This document shows positions 9,493 through 18,980 of a stretch of 64,000 nucleotides of DNA, piece by piece. Each line of letters begins with the position of its first letter. Position 1 is the first letter of the stretch. Origin of the DNA: Clostridium ragsdalei P11 (lineage in GTDB: Bacteria > Bacillota > Clostridia > Clostridiales > Clostridiaceae); the NCBI RefSeq assembly GCF_001675165.1, contig NZ_LROS01000005.1, positions 1 to 64,000 of the forward strand. Direction: 5' to 3'. A program made the translations under genes and the position numbers. The notes beneath the pieces were generated by a model that worked only from the letters and a program-made list of their open reading frames with translations, ran no database searches and was not told the DNA's origin.

Positions 9493-11301
9493 TTAGGCCT
9501 GAGCAAATATTTCTTCAAATTCATTTGCTTCAAGTTTTTCTTTTTCTAAAAGCTGTTTTGCTACTGCATGAAGCTTATTTAAGTTATCTGAAAGAAGCTT
9601 TTCTGCTTTATCATAACTTTCATCTATTAATTTTCTTATTTCCTTGTCTATTTCAAAAGCTACTTCTTCACTAAAATTTCTACCCTTGCCTAAATCTCTA
9701 CCTAAGAATACCTCATCATGTCCTGATCCAAATGCAATAGGGCCTAAATCACTCATACCATAATCCATTACCATTTTTTTAGCTATAGTTGTAGCTCTTT
9801 CAATATCATTTTTAGCTCCAGTACTTATATCGCCTATAATCAATTTTTCTGCTACCCTTCCTCCTAGAAGACCCACAATTTCATCTTCTAGCTTTGACTT
9901 TGACATATAAGAACTGTCCTTCTCAGGAAGATGCATAGTATATCCCCCTGCCATTCCTCTAGGTATTATACTTATCTGATGAACAGGATCCGAATTAGGT
10001 AAAAGTTTCATAACAACAGCGTGACCTGCCTCATGATATGCTGTAAGCCTTCTATCTTCCTCGTCAATTACCCTGCTCTTTTTTTCAGGTCCTGCTATTA
10101 CTCTAGTTACTGCTTCTTCTAACTCATCCATACCAATTAGTGTTTTACTTTTTCTAACTGCTAAAAGCGCAGATTCATTCATAAGATTTTCCAGATCTGC
10201 ACCTGTAAATCCAGGTGTTCTTTTAGCTAATACATCTAATTTAACTTCATCTGATAAATGCTTATTTTTAGAGTGAACTTTAAGTATTTCTTCTCTTCCC
10301 TTAACATCAGGCGCCCCTACAAGTATTTGCCTATCAAATCTTCCAGGTCTTAAAAGCGCAGGGTCTAATATATCAGGTCTATTTGTAGCAGCTATCATGA
10401 TTATTCCTTCATTGACTCCAAATCCATCCATTTCGACTAAGAGTTGATTCAAAGTCTGTTCTCTTTCATCATGTCCTCCGCCAAGTCCAGCACCTCTTTG
10501 TCTTCCAACTGCATCTATTTCATCTATAAAAACTATACAAGGTGAATTTTTTTTGGCTTGATCAAATAAGTCCCTAACTCTAGAAGCTCCTACACCAACA
10601 AACATTTCCACAAAATCTGAACCAGATATACTAAAAAACGGTACTCCAGCTTCACCAGATATAGCTTTAGCGAGAAGAGTTTTTCCTGTTCCTGGAGGTC
10701 CTACAAGTAAAACCCCTTTAGGTATCCTGGCTCCCATTTCTATATATCTTTTAGGTTGTTTTAAAAAGTCTACTATCTCTGCTAGTTCTGCTTTTTCCTC
10801 TTCTGCTCCTGCAACATCTGCAAAAGTAACTTTCTTCTTATTATTGTCTGGCGTGGCCATTTTAGCTCTGCTCTTTCCAAAATTCATCACATTACGATTT
10901 CCACCGCCACCTTGCGATTGCTGCATAAACATAAACCAAAATGCTACAAGCATAAGTATTAAAAGGACAGTCGGTAAATATTGTACCCACATAGGTATTG
11001 TTGCAGGTTTAGCATACATTTCTTGAACTTCACCATCTTTAGGATGCTGACCTATAAATTGAAATAATCTTTCAGATGGGACTACAGTCTCATATGCTGT
11101 TCCATTTTTTAAACTACCTTGAACTGTCATTTTATCTTCTCTAAGCTGAAAACTTTTTACATCATTACTTAACCAGTACTTCTGAAAATCATTAAAACTA
11201 ATGGATGTTGAACTTTCATTAGTTCTTACCAGCAACAATGCTGCAACTATCACTAATATAAAAACTACTGCCCAGGCCGTTGCACTTGAAAATTTTTTCA
11301 T
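9493..11301 (-). CDS. ftsH: ATP-dependent zinc metalloprotease FtsH
   Basis: Membrane-anchored AAA+ protease that extracts and degrades membrane and regulatory proteins. Two membrane segments (about 8-26 and 107-126) bracket a small extracytoplasmic domain. Walker A GPPGTGKT is at 201-208, Walker B IVFIDE near 256-261, the second region of homology around [18 protein letters not shown] (307-324), and the zinc motif HEAGH at 423-427. The 602-residue length is standard for Firmicutes. GGGGGG lies upstream of the ATG. It follows hpt and tilS on the same strand, the usual Gram-positive order, and it ends at the terminator at 9443-9472. Confidence 0.97.
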   Translation of the reverse strand: MKKFSSATAWAVVFILVIVAALLLVRTNESSTSISFNDFQKYWLSNDVKSFQLREDKMTVQGSLKNGTAYETVVPSERLFQFIGQHPKDGEVQEMYAKPATIPMWVQYLPTVLLILMLVAFWFMFMQQSQGGGGNRNVMNFGKSRAKMATPDNNKKKVTFADVAGAEEEKAELAEIVDFLKQPKRYIEMGARIPKGVLLVGPPGTGKTLLAKAISGEAGVPFFSISGSDFVEMFVGVGASRVRDLFDQAKKNSPCIVFIDEIDAVGRQRGAGLGGGHDEREQTLNQLLVEMDGFGVNEGIIMIAATNRPDILDPALLRPGRFDRQILVGAPDVKGREEILKVHSKNKHLSDEVKLDVLAKRTPGFTGADLENLMNESALLAVRKSKTLIGMDELEEAVTRVIAGPEKKSRVIDEEDRRLTAYHEAGHAVVMKLLPNSDPVHQISIIPRGMAGGYTMHLPEKDSSYMSKSKLEDEIVGLLGGRVAEKLIIGDISTGAKNDIERATTIAKKMVMDYGMSDLGPIAFGSGHDEVFLGRDLGKGRNFSEEVAFEIDKEIRKLIDESYDKAEKLLSDNLNKLHAVAKQLLEKEKLEANEFEEIFAQA

Positions 11302-11383
11302 TAAAGGCCCCCCTCTCTTTCTAGTTTTATACTGTAAAATTGTATCATAATTAAAATTCCTTTACAATAAAATTTATTACTAA

Positions 11384-11929
11384 TTATTTGTAAATTTCCT
11401 CTTTTAATATCCCAACATATGGGAAATTTCTATACTTTTCTGCATAGTCCAGGCCATATCCTACTAGAAAATAATCAGGCACTTCAAATCCTATGTATTT
11501 TGCATTAACGCTAACCTTTCTTCTATCGGCTTTATTTAAAAGACATGCTATTTCTACACTCTTAGCTTTTCTTCCTTTCAAGTAATCCACAAGATAAGCT
11601 AAGGTTATACCCGAATCTATGATGTCTTCTACTATTAATATGTGCTTATTCTCTATTTCAAAATCTAAATCTTTTAAAATTCTAACAACACCTGAGCTTT
11701 TCGTAGAATTTCCATAGCTTGAAACTGCCATAAAATCCATACTACATGGAATAGTTATTTCTTTAAGCAAATCTGCCATAAATGGGACAGAACCTTTCAA
11801 TATGCCTACAAGGAGCAAATCCTTTCCATCATAATCCTGACTTATTCTTTTTCCTATTTCCTTAACTTTCTTTTTAATTTTACCTTCATCAAGTAGTACT
11901 TCCTTGATATCATCACTAATGTTGGCCAT
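11384..11929 (-). CDS. hpt: Hypoxanthine phosphoribosyltransferase
   Basis: Purine salvage enzyme converting hypoxanthine or guanine with PRPP to IMP or GMP. The 181-residue protein shows the PRPP-binding loop IVEDIIDSGITL (about 99-110), the LVGILKGSVPF loop (about 40-50) and the flexible-loop SSYGNST (70-76). Its ATG lies 14 bases inside the 3' end of tilS, so the two are translationally coupled; AGGAAAGT precedes the ATG. Confidence 0.96.
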   Translation of the reverse strand: MANISDDIKEVLLDEGKIKKKVKEIGKRISQDYDGKDLLLVGILKGSVPFMADLLKEITIPCSMDFMAVSSYGNSTKSSGVVRILKDLDFEIENKHILIVEDIIDSGITLAYLVDYLKGRKAKSVEIACLLNKADRRKVSVNAKYIGFEVPDYFLVGYGLDYAEKYRNFPYVGILKEEIYK

Positions 11930-13322
11930 ACTTTCCTAGTTCCTCACTTTCAAATTTTATAGCTAAAATATTTCTAGTATTCTTATCAACTTTAAAAAGT
12001 TCACTTATTCTATATCCAACAATCCATCCAATTTTATCTCCAAAACATATGATAGGAACATCATTTCTTTTATCTTTAGATACTTTTAAATCTATGAACA
12101 GGTCTTTTAATTTCTTACTTCCAGTCATCCCAAGTGGTATAAACTTATCCCCTTCTCTCCTGTTTCGTAATATAATATCTCCTTCTATCTTATCGTAATC
12201 AAAATACTGTATAAACTTATTTTTTTTACAATGTATATATTCTTTAGCTTCAACTAGCTCTATGTAAACAGTAGATTTAATTGGGGAGATATTATTACAT
12301 CCAACTTGCAATATATACTGTTTTTTATGATCTGATATGGCTTTTTTTGTATTTTTATTTATTATAATATTCCCATAGTCGTTCAAAACCAATACATTAT
12401 TGGGAAGCATCTGTTCCTTCCCGGTAGAATGTTTCTGAACTTCTATTATATTTAGAATATGAATTCTCTCAAAATCTTTTAAATTTCCAGTTACAGCTTT
12501 TAAGGACATTCTTATTATCCTACTTAATATTGCTTCCTTTTCTAAGAATGCCTCTTTAGATATTATAACCTTTTCTCCCTTTATGTCACAATGTTTTTTA
12601 AATTTTTCTTGTGAAATATAACTTAAATATTCATTATCTATTTTTATTGTATCAGAAAATCTATTTAATACTTTAATTATATCTTTATTAAAGTTCTCTT
12701 GTATATATGGTATAAGTTGTAACCTTATTTTATTCCTAGAATATAAAGTTTCTAAGTTAGTTTTATCAATTCTAGGATTAAGATTATTTAAGCTACAATA
12801 TTTCTCAATTTCATCTCTAGTGCTGCATATCAGAGGCCTAACATATATATTATCTCTTACAGGTCTTATTCCTACTAAACCGTCTAACCCTGCACCTCGC
12901 ATAATTCTCATTAAAATTGTTTCAGCCTGATCGTTAGCATTATGGGCTATAGCTATTTTTTGAGCTTTTAACTCATCTTTTAGTTTTTCAAAAAAACTAT
13001 ATCTTACTTTTCTTCCCGCACTCTCACAAGATATGCCTTCCTCTTGTGAAACATGATTTACATCTATTTTTAAGCTTTTAAATTGTATCTTCAAATTTTC
13101 ACAAAACTTTTTTACATATTCTTCGTCTCCATCTGCATCTTTTCCTCTTAAACAGTGATTTACATGAGCTGCACATAAAGTTATGTCTAACTTTTCTCTC
13201 AAAATATACAATATGTGTAATAGACATATCGAATCTGGACCTCCCGATACAGCTACTATTACTTTATCTCCTCTATCAAACATTTTATTTTTTGTTATAG
13301 TATCCAATACAGATTCTATCAA
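11916..13322 (-). CDS. tilS: tRNA(Ile)-lysidine synthase
   Basis: Converts C34 of tRNA-Ile(CAU) to lysidine so that it reads AUA. The 468-residue protein has the PP-loop AVSGGPDS close to the N-terminus (about 24-31), NANDQAETILMRIMRGAGLDGL in the catalytic domain, and the C-terminal TilS domain (RREGDKFIPLGMTGSKKLKD, about 385-405). No ATG is available. A GTG at 13331 would sit directly on the AGGA ribosome binding site, so the TTG at 13322, ten bases downstream of AGGA, is the better start; the alternative adds three residues. It overlaps hpt by 14 bases. Confidence 0.93.
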   Translation of the reverse strand: MIESVLDTITKNKMFDRGDKVIVAVSGGPDSICLLHILYILREKLDITLCAAHVNHCLRGKDADGDEEYVKKFCENLKIQFKSLKIDVNHVSQEEGISCESAGRKVRYSFFEKLKDELKAQKIAIAHNANDQAETILMRIMRGAGLDGLVGIRPVRDNIYVRPLICSTRDEIEKYCSLNNLNPRIDKTNLETLYSRNKIRLQLIPYIQENFNKDIIKVLNRFSDTIKIDNEYLSYISQEKFKKHCDIKGEKVIISKEAFLEKEAILSRIIRMSLKAVTGNLKDFERIHILNIIEVQKHSTGKEQMLPNNVLVLNDYGNIIINKNTKKAISDHKKQYILQVGCNNISPIKSTVYIELVEAKEYIHCKKNKFIQYFDYDKIEGDIILRNRREGDKFIPLGMTGSKKLKDLFIDLKVSKDKRNDVPIICFGDKIGWIVGYRISELFKVDKNTRNILAIKFESEELGKYGQH

Positions 13323-13440
13323 AACAAACACTTCCTAAAAATTATTATTTTAGAAACAATACGCTAATTTATTATAACATAAATGAATTATTTTTTGTGC
13401 AAGAATGACATAAAAGCTATATTTAGACTGTCTACAACAC

Positions 13441-13586
13441 CAATCTATAATTCACAATGCACAGTTCACAATGCACAATTCTGGTAGATTTTCTTAAGTT
13501 TTAGCGGAAGAAAATCATCCCTAATTGTGAATCGTGAATTGTGAATTAATTGCTTCGCAATGTTTTTAAACTGTGAAAGTTGAATA
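13441..13586. repeat. Palindromic interspersed element, family A
   Basis: Imperfect hairpin of about 100 bp (13449-13547). The arms carry AATTCACAAT-type repeats and GAAAATCATCC, and the right flank is TTGCTTCGCAAT followed by AAACTGTGAAAGTTGA. The right end also appears at 41226-41261 and 60176-60206, and a related element lies at 38530-38846. It fills the space between tilS and spoIIE. Confidence 0.75.
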
Positions 13587-13610
13587 CTTAAAAAATAGTA
13601 CTTATCTCCT

Positions 13611-15998
13611 TTAATAAAGGCTGTATACCTTTTCTACTATTGCTGTCATATCATCTTTTGCCTTCCCTCCAGAAAGTTCTTTTGCCTTATCCGTAATTTT
13701 CTTGCACATTTCCTTAGGATCAGTACAATCTAATTCTTTTAGGAATTCTATCATCCAATATAAATTTCCTGCTGCCTCACTTTCATAATCAATTACTCCA
13801 TCGCTTACCATTATTAGGAAGTCTCCATTCATTATTTTGTTATTACTAATGTCCACATCCACTTTATCTAATATTCCTATAGGAAGTGTTTTTGATTTTA
13901 TTACTATAACATCTTCCCCTCTTTTTATAAAACTAGCCGCTGCTCCTACTTTCATAAAATCTACTTCACCTTTATATAAGTCCACACTGCTTAAATCTAA
14001 TGTGGAAAACTTCTCATCTTCAGTAAATTTTATACCCATTATAGAATTTACCGTATTGATAGCTGTCATTTTATTGAAACCCGCACTTGTAAATTCCTTT
14101 ATAAGCTCAACAGATGCACTACTTTCCTGTCCTGCTTGAGGGCCTGAACCCATTCCATCACTTATAATCGTCATATATGTTCCATCTGGCAATTTTCCAA
14201 AGCTATAACTATCACCATTACATTTTTCACCATCTTTACAAACTCTACTCACATAAGCTGCTATATGATATTTAGGGGTTTCTTCAAAAGTTATACTGCA
14301 GCTATCCATAGAAGAATTTATATTACATCCATCTTCACTTACACACATTAATTTTTTAGTTACATTGTTTATAAGGGGGAGTATATTTTTAACACACTCC
14401 TGTTTGCCGCCACAAGCTTCCATAGATAAGTTTACAACTAAGTGTCCCTTTTTATTATTAAAACAAAATACATCTTTATAATGTATATTGTTTTTGTTTA
14501 AAATTCTTCGTATATCATTTTCCACCTCAGGATTAAACTTCATATTTAAATTAAAATCTTCTACTATATCCCCTATAGTTTTTCCCATATTCTTTATTTG
14601 AGATGCTAATAATTCTCTACATTCACTGAGTCTGTTCTTTCTCATTTCACTTACAATATAATTATTTACAATCTCTTCCGTATTTTTTATGAGTACCGTT
14701 CTTTTAGTACATTTTCTTTGAAGTTCCCCTGGCATATGCTTTTTGTTATCCTCGTAATTTTGTATTAATTCTGCAAAAGCATTATAAGTATAAAAAGCTT
14801 CTCTGTTCCAACACATGTGCTTCATATCACAATCAGAACACACTCTATCTGCCAAATTTTCTATAAGTGCACTACTTTTATTTTTCAAAGCAAGTTTATC
14901 ATTATCTGCTAATTTAGCCAAAACAACTGACATGTTATTAAGTACTTTAGAAAAACTATCAAATTTATGTGAAAAAATAGATTTGATTTTACCTGCATAA
15001 TTTTCTTTTAAATGCTCTTGCTTTTTTTCCCAATCTAATTCCATTTCTATTTTTTTGTATATTTTTTCAGGTATTACAAAAAATATACAACAGCTTATAA
15101 TTATTTCTATTATTTTAAATTCTGTCCCTATATTAGAATACATCTTTAGCACCATAAATCCTATAATATAAGCACTTCCGCTCATCCATTTACCTGTTTC
15201 CCTAAACACACCTGATATAAGCCCACATAATCCATAAACTGAAATATATATCATCATATCGCTAGAGGTAACTCCTATTATAGTTCCCATAGCTACACCA
15301 GCTGCTGCCCCCGATGGACTCCCTTTTACATAACCTAATATAAGTATAAAACCTAGTGCTATTATATTTCTAAAAGATACTCCATGTATATTCATCCCCC
15401 AAGTTCCTGCTATAATCAAAGATGCAGTTATAGATATACTAATTATTTCCTCACTACTGTATAAATGTCTAGTTTTTAATTTTTTTAAGCATACTATTGA
15501 ATAATTAATAATAAAATATATTGGAAAGATACACATAACTTCAAAAACAGAATTAAAAGCAGCTACCCCAACAGTTAATTTCAATATTAAAAACTTATAG
15601 GCAAAAAACTCTATTAACGCAGCAGAAAATAATAATACCAACTTCTTTTTTGCACTAATATTATTTAATATATGATTTAAAGTTGCTAATGTTACAATTT
15701 CTATACAATATACAGGAAGATATTTAATATTTCCATACATTGAAATGTACCCTAATAGTGTTCCCACTGCAGCAATCAGGGAAGGTTTTCGCTTTTCACA
15801 TTGTGCTATTGATATAAAAAAGGCTATTCCAAAGGGTGCCATAAGATTTACCATCATAACCCTTCCAACTAAAAAACCTGCTAGGAAATAAAATATTATT
15901 TGAATTGTTTTTGTCATATCCCTAGCTTCATGGTTTTTTTCTTCATTCTTTAGCTTTTCTGTCCTTTGATAAGGAAATACCTCTGCTCCATATTGCAT
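13611..15998 (-). CDS. spoIIE: Stage II sporulation protein E, serine phosphatase
   Basis: Membrane phosphatase that dephosphorylates SpoIIAA to release sigma-F in the forespore and also acts at the polar septum. The 795-residue protein has a short cytoplasmic start, about ten membrane segments up to roughly residue 320, a central region with a CSDCDMKHMCW cysteine cluster (about 395-405), and a C-terminal PP2C domain from about 585 with ISDGMGSGPQAGQES and MVSDGVIDYE supplying metal-binding aspartates. GGTGG precedes the ATG. The likely promoter at 16033-16065 has an unusually long spacer like that of Bacillus spoIIE. Confidence 0.96.
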   Translation of the reverse strand: MQYGAEVFPYQRTEKLKNEEKNHEARDMTKTIQIIFYFLAGFLVGRVMMVNLMAPFGIAFFISIAQCEKRKPSLIAAVGTLLGYISMYGNIKYLPVYCIEIVTLATLNHILNNISAKKKLVLLFSAALIEFFAYKFLILKLTVGVAAFNSVFEVMCIFPIYFIINYSIVCLKKLKTRHLYSSEEIISISITASLIIAGTWGMNIHGVSFRNIIALGFILILGYVKGSPSGAAAGVAMGTIIGVTSSDMMIYISVYGLCGLISGVFRETGKWMSGSAYIIGFMVLKMYSNIGTEFKIIEIIISCCIFFVIPEKIYKKIEMELDWEKKQEHLKENYAGKIKSIFSHKFDSFSKVLNNMSVVLAKLADNDKLALKNKSSALIENLADRVCSDCDMKHMCWNREAFYTYNAFAELIQNYEDNKKHMPGELQRKCTKRTVLIKNTEEIVNNYIVSEMRKNRLSECRELLASQIKNMGKTIGDIVEDFNLNMKFNPEVENDIRRILNKNNIHYKDVFCFNNKKGHLVVNLSMEACGGKQECVKNILPLINNVTKKLMCVSEDGCNINSSMDSCSITFEETPKYHIAAYVSRVCKDGEKCNGDSYSFGKLPDGTYMTIISDGMGSGPQAGQESSASVELIKEFTSAGFNKMTAINTVNSIMGIKFTEDEKFSTLDLSSVDLYKGEVDFMKVGAAASFIKRGEDVIVIKSKTLPIGILDKVDVDISNNKIMNGDFLIMVSDGVIDYESEAAGNLYWMIEFLKELDCTDPKEMCKKITDKAKELSGGKAKDDMTAIVEKVYSLY

Positions 15999-16032
15999 AT
16001 TATACCACCCACCTTATAAAATTACTGCTTAC

Positions 16033-16065
16033 ATTATAGCAGTAATTTCTGGAAATAAATGTCAT
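16033..16065 (-). promoter_or_regulatory. Putative spoIIE promoter with a 21-bp spacer
   Basis: Minus strand TATAAT (16033-16038) preceded after 21 bp by ATGACA (16060-16065). In Bacillus subtilis, spoIIE and spoIIG use sigma-A promoters with 21-22 bp spacing activated by Spo0A. The same spacing here is suggestive. I do not see a perfect 0A box (TGTCGAA) nearby. The -10 also lies within a 10-bp inverted repeat (16019-16048). The remaining gap up to the tRNAs (16066-16273) shows nothing else. Confidence 0.5.
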
Positions 16066-16273
16066 AACATGAGATACCCCTATATTTTTTTTAGGACATT
16101 AATTTTATGTTTTTTTCATAATTCTTATTTTAAATACTTACTAAAAACTAGTTATCCTATTTTATCCACAGTGTTAATAAGTTTGTGATTTTAATAATTT
16201 TAGAAAGATATGCTTTAACCTGATTAGACTTTGTTCATTATTAATAACTTTAAAGACAAATAAATTAGAAACT

Positions 16274-16302
16274 AAAAAAAACTTGCAATATATGCAAGTT
16301 TT
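16274..16302 (-). terminator. Terminator of the tRNA cluster
   Basis: Minus strand ACTTGCATA / TATTGCAAGT hairpin followed by a T-run (16274-16280), immediately after the last tRNA. Confidence 0.88.
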
Positions 16303-16304
16303 CT

Positions 16305-16380
<76 letters not shown>

Positions 16381-16388
16381 GCATTAAT

Positions 16389-16477
16389 TGGTGCTGAAGA
16401 CCGGAATCGAACCGGTACGGGTTTTAAAGCCCGCAGGATTTTAAGTCCTGTGCGTCTGCCTGTTCCGCCACTCCAGC
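16389..16477 (-). tRNA. tRNA-Leu (TAA), copy 2
   Basis: 89-nt tRNA with a long variable arm, anticodon TAA within GACTTAAAATC, acceptor GCTGGAG pairing CTTCAGC with one G-U, and encoded CCA. It is identical to the copy at 16666-16754. Confidence 0.95.
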
Positions 16478-16488
16478 ACATCATCAAT

Positions 16489-16565
16489 TGGTAGCGGAAA
16501 TAGGACTTGAACCTACGACACTTCGGGTATGAACCGAATGCTCTAGCCAGCTGAGCTATTCCGCC
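16489..16565 (-). tRNA. Elongator tRNA-Met (CAT)
   Basis: 77 nt, anticodon CAT in TTCATAC, fully paired acceptor GGCGGAA...TTCCGCT with encoded CCA. The paired acceptor and the GCATTCGG anticodon stem fit elongator Met. A tRNA-Ile2(CAT) substrate of TilS is less likely, but only modification or a sequence model could exclude it. Confidence 0.88.
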
Positions 16566-16581
16566 ATGTTATATATTTCTG

Positions 16582-16657
<76 letters not shown>

Positions 16658-16665
16658 ACATTAAT

Positions 16666-16754
16666 TGGTGCTGAAGACCGGAATCGAACCGGTACGGGTT
16701 TTAAAGCCCGCAGGATTTTAAGTCCTGTGCGTCTGCCTGTTCCGCCACTCCAGC
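16666..16754 (-). tRNA. tRNA-Leu (TAA), copy 1
   Basis: Identical to the gene at 16389-16477. It is the first tRNA of the cluster, about 30 bases downstream of the promoter -10. Confidence 0.95.
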
Positions 16755-16788
16755 AAAATATATACACAACAAATTGACGACATATATT

Positions 16789-16817
16789 ATTATATATGGT
16801 ACTAACTATATTGTCAA
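16789..16817 (-). promoter_or_regulatory. Consensus promoter of the tRNA cluster
   Basis: Minus strand TTGACA (16812-16817), 17-bp spacer, TATAAT (16789-16794): a perfect housekeeping promoter, as expected for stable RNA. Confidence 0.9.
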
Positions 16818-16850
16818 CTGATTTTTAAAAATTTCTATAAATAAAATTTA

Positions 16851-16872
16851 AAAAGAGGCTAAACAGCCTCCT
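16851..16872 (-). terminator. Terminator of the yabR-like gene
   Basis: Minus strand GAGGCT-GTTT-AGCCTC hairpin (16855-16870) followed by TTTTTAAATTTT. Confidence 0.8.
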
Positions 16873-16884
16873 TAGGTAATCCTA

Positions 16885-17295
16885 CTAGTAATTAGAAGAT
16901 TTCTTATATCCTTTGCCTTTTGCATCTTGATGTTTCTTTATATCTTGAAATCTTTCTTCACTATCTTTTAAAAATTTAGATAATCTATCTTCAAAATTAC
17001 CTTGATTCTGCTTAGTTTTTTCTTTTTGCCAATCTATTTCCATAGGTCTAACACTTTTTTTATCAAGTCCAGCCTGTTTTATAGATAAACTAATTTTCCC
17101 ATTGTCATCAATAGAAATTACCTTAACTTTTACTTTGTCTTTTTCCTTTAAATAATCTCGTATATTCTTAACATAAGTGTCTGACACCTCAGATATATGC
17201 ACTAACCCAGTTTTACCTTCAACATCTACAAAAGCTCCAAAACTAGTAATGTTAACTACTGTACCCTCTAGTATGCTTCCTGCCTTTAAGGTCAT
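16885..17295 (-). CDS. S1 RNA-binding domain protein, YabR type
   Basis: 136 residues. The first 75 form an S1/OB fold (GSILEGTVVNITSFGAFVDVEGKTGLVHISEV...), and the rest is a charged, probably disordered tail. Proteins of this kind (YabR, general stress protein 13) bind RNA or ribosomes, but the exact role is not established. It lies next to divIC and the yab genes, as in Bacillus. GGAGGAG precedes the ATG, and a structured 185-nt leader lies upstream (17300-17480). Confidence 0.9.
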   Translation of the reverse strand: MTLKAGSILEGTVVNITSFGAFVDVEGKTGLVHISEVSDTYVKNIRDYLKEKDKVKVKVISIDDNGKISLSIKQAGLDKKSVRPMEIDWQKEKTKQNQGNFEDRLSKFLKDSEERFQDIKKHQDAKGKGYKKSSNY

Positions 17296-17480
17296 ATTAA
17301 AAAAACTCCTCCTTAAAAAATAATACTATATAATATAAACTTCTTCTCTTTTAACAGAGTAGGACTTCTTGGGTCTTGCCCAAAAATCTTTGCTACATCC
17401 ACAACCACTTATCCTCCATAATCTCAACAGGCATAATTTCAAAAACCTGTTATAGTTTTCTATTACAGCATAACTGGTAA

Positions 17481-17753
17481 TTAGTTTTTATTGTCTATTA
17501 CAGGAGTTTCACCTTGCTTAATAAGACCTAATTTTTCTCTAGCTAATTTTTCTATATACACATTAGAATTAGACATTTTAACCTCTTCCTGTAATTTTTG
17601 ATTTTTATATTTACCCCTCTGCTCTTCCACTTTCTTCTCACTTATCTGTTTTTTTATGTTCTGCATAGTTAATTGCTGACTTATAAAAACATAGCCTATA
17701 TATAGAACTATTAATAAAAAGATTATATTTTTCCACTTGATTTTTATTTTCAT
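17481..17753 (-). CDS. divIC: Septum formation initiator, DivIC/FtsB-like
   Basis: 90-residue single-pass membrane protein. It has a short basic cytoplasmic start, a membrane helix at about 9-26, and an extracytoplasmic coiled coil (30-65) ending in the typical YIEKLAREKLGLIKQGE segment. In the divisome, DivIC/FtsB pairs with FtsL to recruit septal wall synthesis. The position between yabQ and yabR matches divIC in Bacillus, and for that reason I prefer DivIC over FtsL. Confidence 0.88.
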   Translation of the reverse strand: MKIKIKWKNIIFLLIVLYIGYVFISQQLTMQNIKKQISEKKVEEQRGKYKNQKLQEEVKMSNSNVYIEKLAREKLGLIKQGETPVIDNKN

Positions 17754-17875
17754 TAATAATCACCAATTCTCCCACTAATGATTTACGTTTCTATATACTT
17801 ATTTTATTAACTATTGCCTTCTTCGATTTATCATATCTCACTTATATTGTAATTTGATTTTTGATTTTCTTCAAG

Positions 17876-18286
17876 CTAATTTTTATACTTTTTTTTATTT
17901 TTTCTTTTAATACTATAAATAAGGTATTGAAAAGGATATATTATTATATATATAAATACCCTAAATAATCTTCCCAATACTTTGAAGAATTTATTATGTA
18001 ATTCTATAAGCAAATTGCTGAAAAACTTCAAATATAAACATATACCTACACCTAATAGAATATACACATACATTCCCATATAGGCATAGTTTGTATACAT
18101 TAAAAATATAAATACAATTATGGCTGTAAATACCCAAAACAGGGTATCCTCTATAAACGTTATTACTTTATTTAAATCTTTAAACCCTCTTATTAGTCTG
18201 TAAAAATCAAATAATATTCCCGTTATTATTCCTGCTGTAAGGCTAAATATTATAAGTCGAATTTGAGTACTTATTGATATAATCAT
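17876..18286 (-). CDS. yabQ: Spore cortex biosynthesis protein YabQ
   Basis: 136-residue membrane protein with about four hydrophobic segments (roughly 6-24, 42-62, 66-84, 105-123) and a basic tail. YabQ-family proteins act in the mother cell and are needed for cortex formation. The motif GIITGILFDFYRLIRGF near residues 19-35 is family-typical. It is 26 bases downstream of yabP, in the same operon. AAAGGA precedes the ATG. Confidence 0.9.
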   Translation of the reverse strand: MIISISTQIRLIIFSLTAGIITGILFDFYRLIRGFKDLNKVITFIEDTLFWVFTAIIVFIFLMYTNYAYMGMYVYILLGVGICLYLKFFSNLLIELHNKFFKVLGRLFRVFIYIIIYPFQYLIYSIKRKNKKKYKN

Positions 18287-18312
18287 ACTAATCCTTTCAT
18301 GGTAACATGGTT

Positions 18313-18603
18313 TTATTTAAACATCTTTGATATTAAACTTTGATTCTTTTTTTTCGACTTATTATTAGTATATACACAAGAATTTACCATACCCACTATA
18401 ATTACATCTCCATTTTGTACATCTAATTTATTCATCTTTAAACTTTTTCCTTTAATATTGAGGGTTCCAAGATTAGTATTTAAAACTATTTGATCTTCAT
18501 TAAAACTTACTACTTCAATGACACCAGTTAACATTAACTTTTTTCTATTTTGAAGACTTAATAAGCTTTTCTTGTCTTCTACACTTATTTCCTTTTTCTC
18601 CAT
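18313..18603 (-). CDS. yabP: Sporulation protein YabP
   Basis: 96-residue soluble protein of the YabP/YqfC family, with the signature LMLTGVIEVVSFNEDQIVLNT in the first half and LNIKGKSLKMNKLDVQNGDVIIVG in the second. It is required together with YabQ for sporulation. GGAGGGG precedes the ATG. A weak sigma-E-like promoter lies at 18628-18657. Confidence 0.92.
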   Translation of the reverse strand: MEKKEISVEDKKSLLSLQNRKKLMLTGVIEVVSFNEDQIVLNTNLGTLNIKGKSLKMNKLDVQNGDVIIVGMVNSCVYTNNKSKKKNQSLISKMFK

Positions 18604-18627
18604 AAAATATCCCCTCCACCTATAATA

Positions 18628-18657
18628 AATATATGTAGCTATTGGGGATTATATTAC
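18628..18657 (-). promoter_or_regulatory. Possible sigma-E promoter of yabPQ
   Basis: Minus strand CATATATT (18628-18635; sigma-E -10 consensus CATACANT) with GTAATATA (18650-18657) 14 bp upstream. The -10 matches six of eight, the -35 is weaker. Mother-cell control of yabPQ in Bacillus makes this plausible. Confidence 0.3.
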
Positions 18658-18672
18658 TTTGTATTTTAAATC

Positions 18673-18921
18673 TTATTCAGTTGAAATTATCCTATACATA
18701 CTTTGAACGTTTTCTTTTGTAACATGAGCTGCAATATTTAAGATTTCTGCCTTTAAACATTTATTAGCATATTTGATTTCTATTATATCCCCTTCTTTGA
18801 CTTCAACACTAGGTTTGGCCACTTTTCCATTTATAGCAACCCTTCCACCTTCACATGCTTCTTTTGCTACAGTTCTTCTCTTTATTATTCTAGATACTTT
18901 AAGGTATTTATCTAATCTCAT
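18673..18921 (-). CDS. rqcP: S4-domain RNA-binding protein RqcP (YabO/Hsp15-like)
   Basis: 82 residues, a single S4 domain (MRLDKYLKVSRIIKRRTVAKEAC...GRVAINGKVAKPSVEVKEGDIIEI). RqcP binds the obstructed 50S subunit and helps RqcH add alanine tails in ribosome quality control. Its place between HU and yabP is conserved. GGGGAG precedes the ATG. Confidence 0.92.
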   Translation of the reverse strand: MRLDKYLKVSRIIKRRTVAKEACEGGRVAINGKVAKPSVEVKEGDIIEIKYANKCLKAEILNIAAHVTKENVQSMYRIISTE

Positions 18922-18980
18922 ACAAACTCCCCTTTAAAACAGAAAACCTAGATTTTCACCCAGGCTTTCTGAAAAATACA

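Noticed and set aside
13441-13586. CRISPR-like array suggested by the repeated AATTGTGAAT and AATTCACAAT units
   Set aside because: Units are degenerate, unequally spaced and inverted; they form one hairpin without spacers.
14815-15000. Plus-strand frames inside spoIIE, mfd, lysS and other minus-strand genes
   Set aside because: Shadows of well-identified proteins, with no ribosome binding sites of their own.
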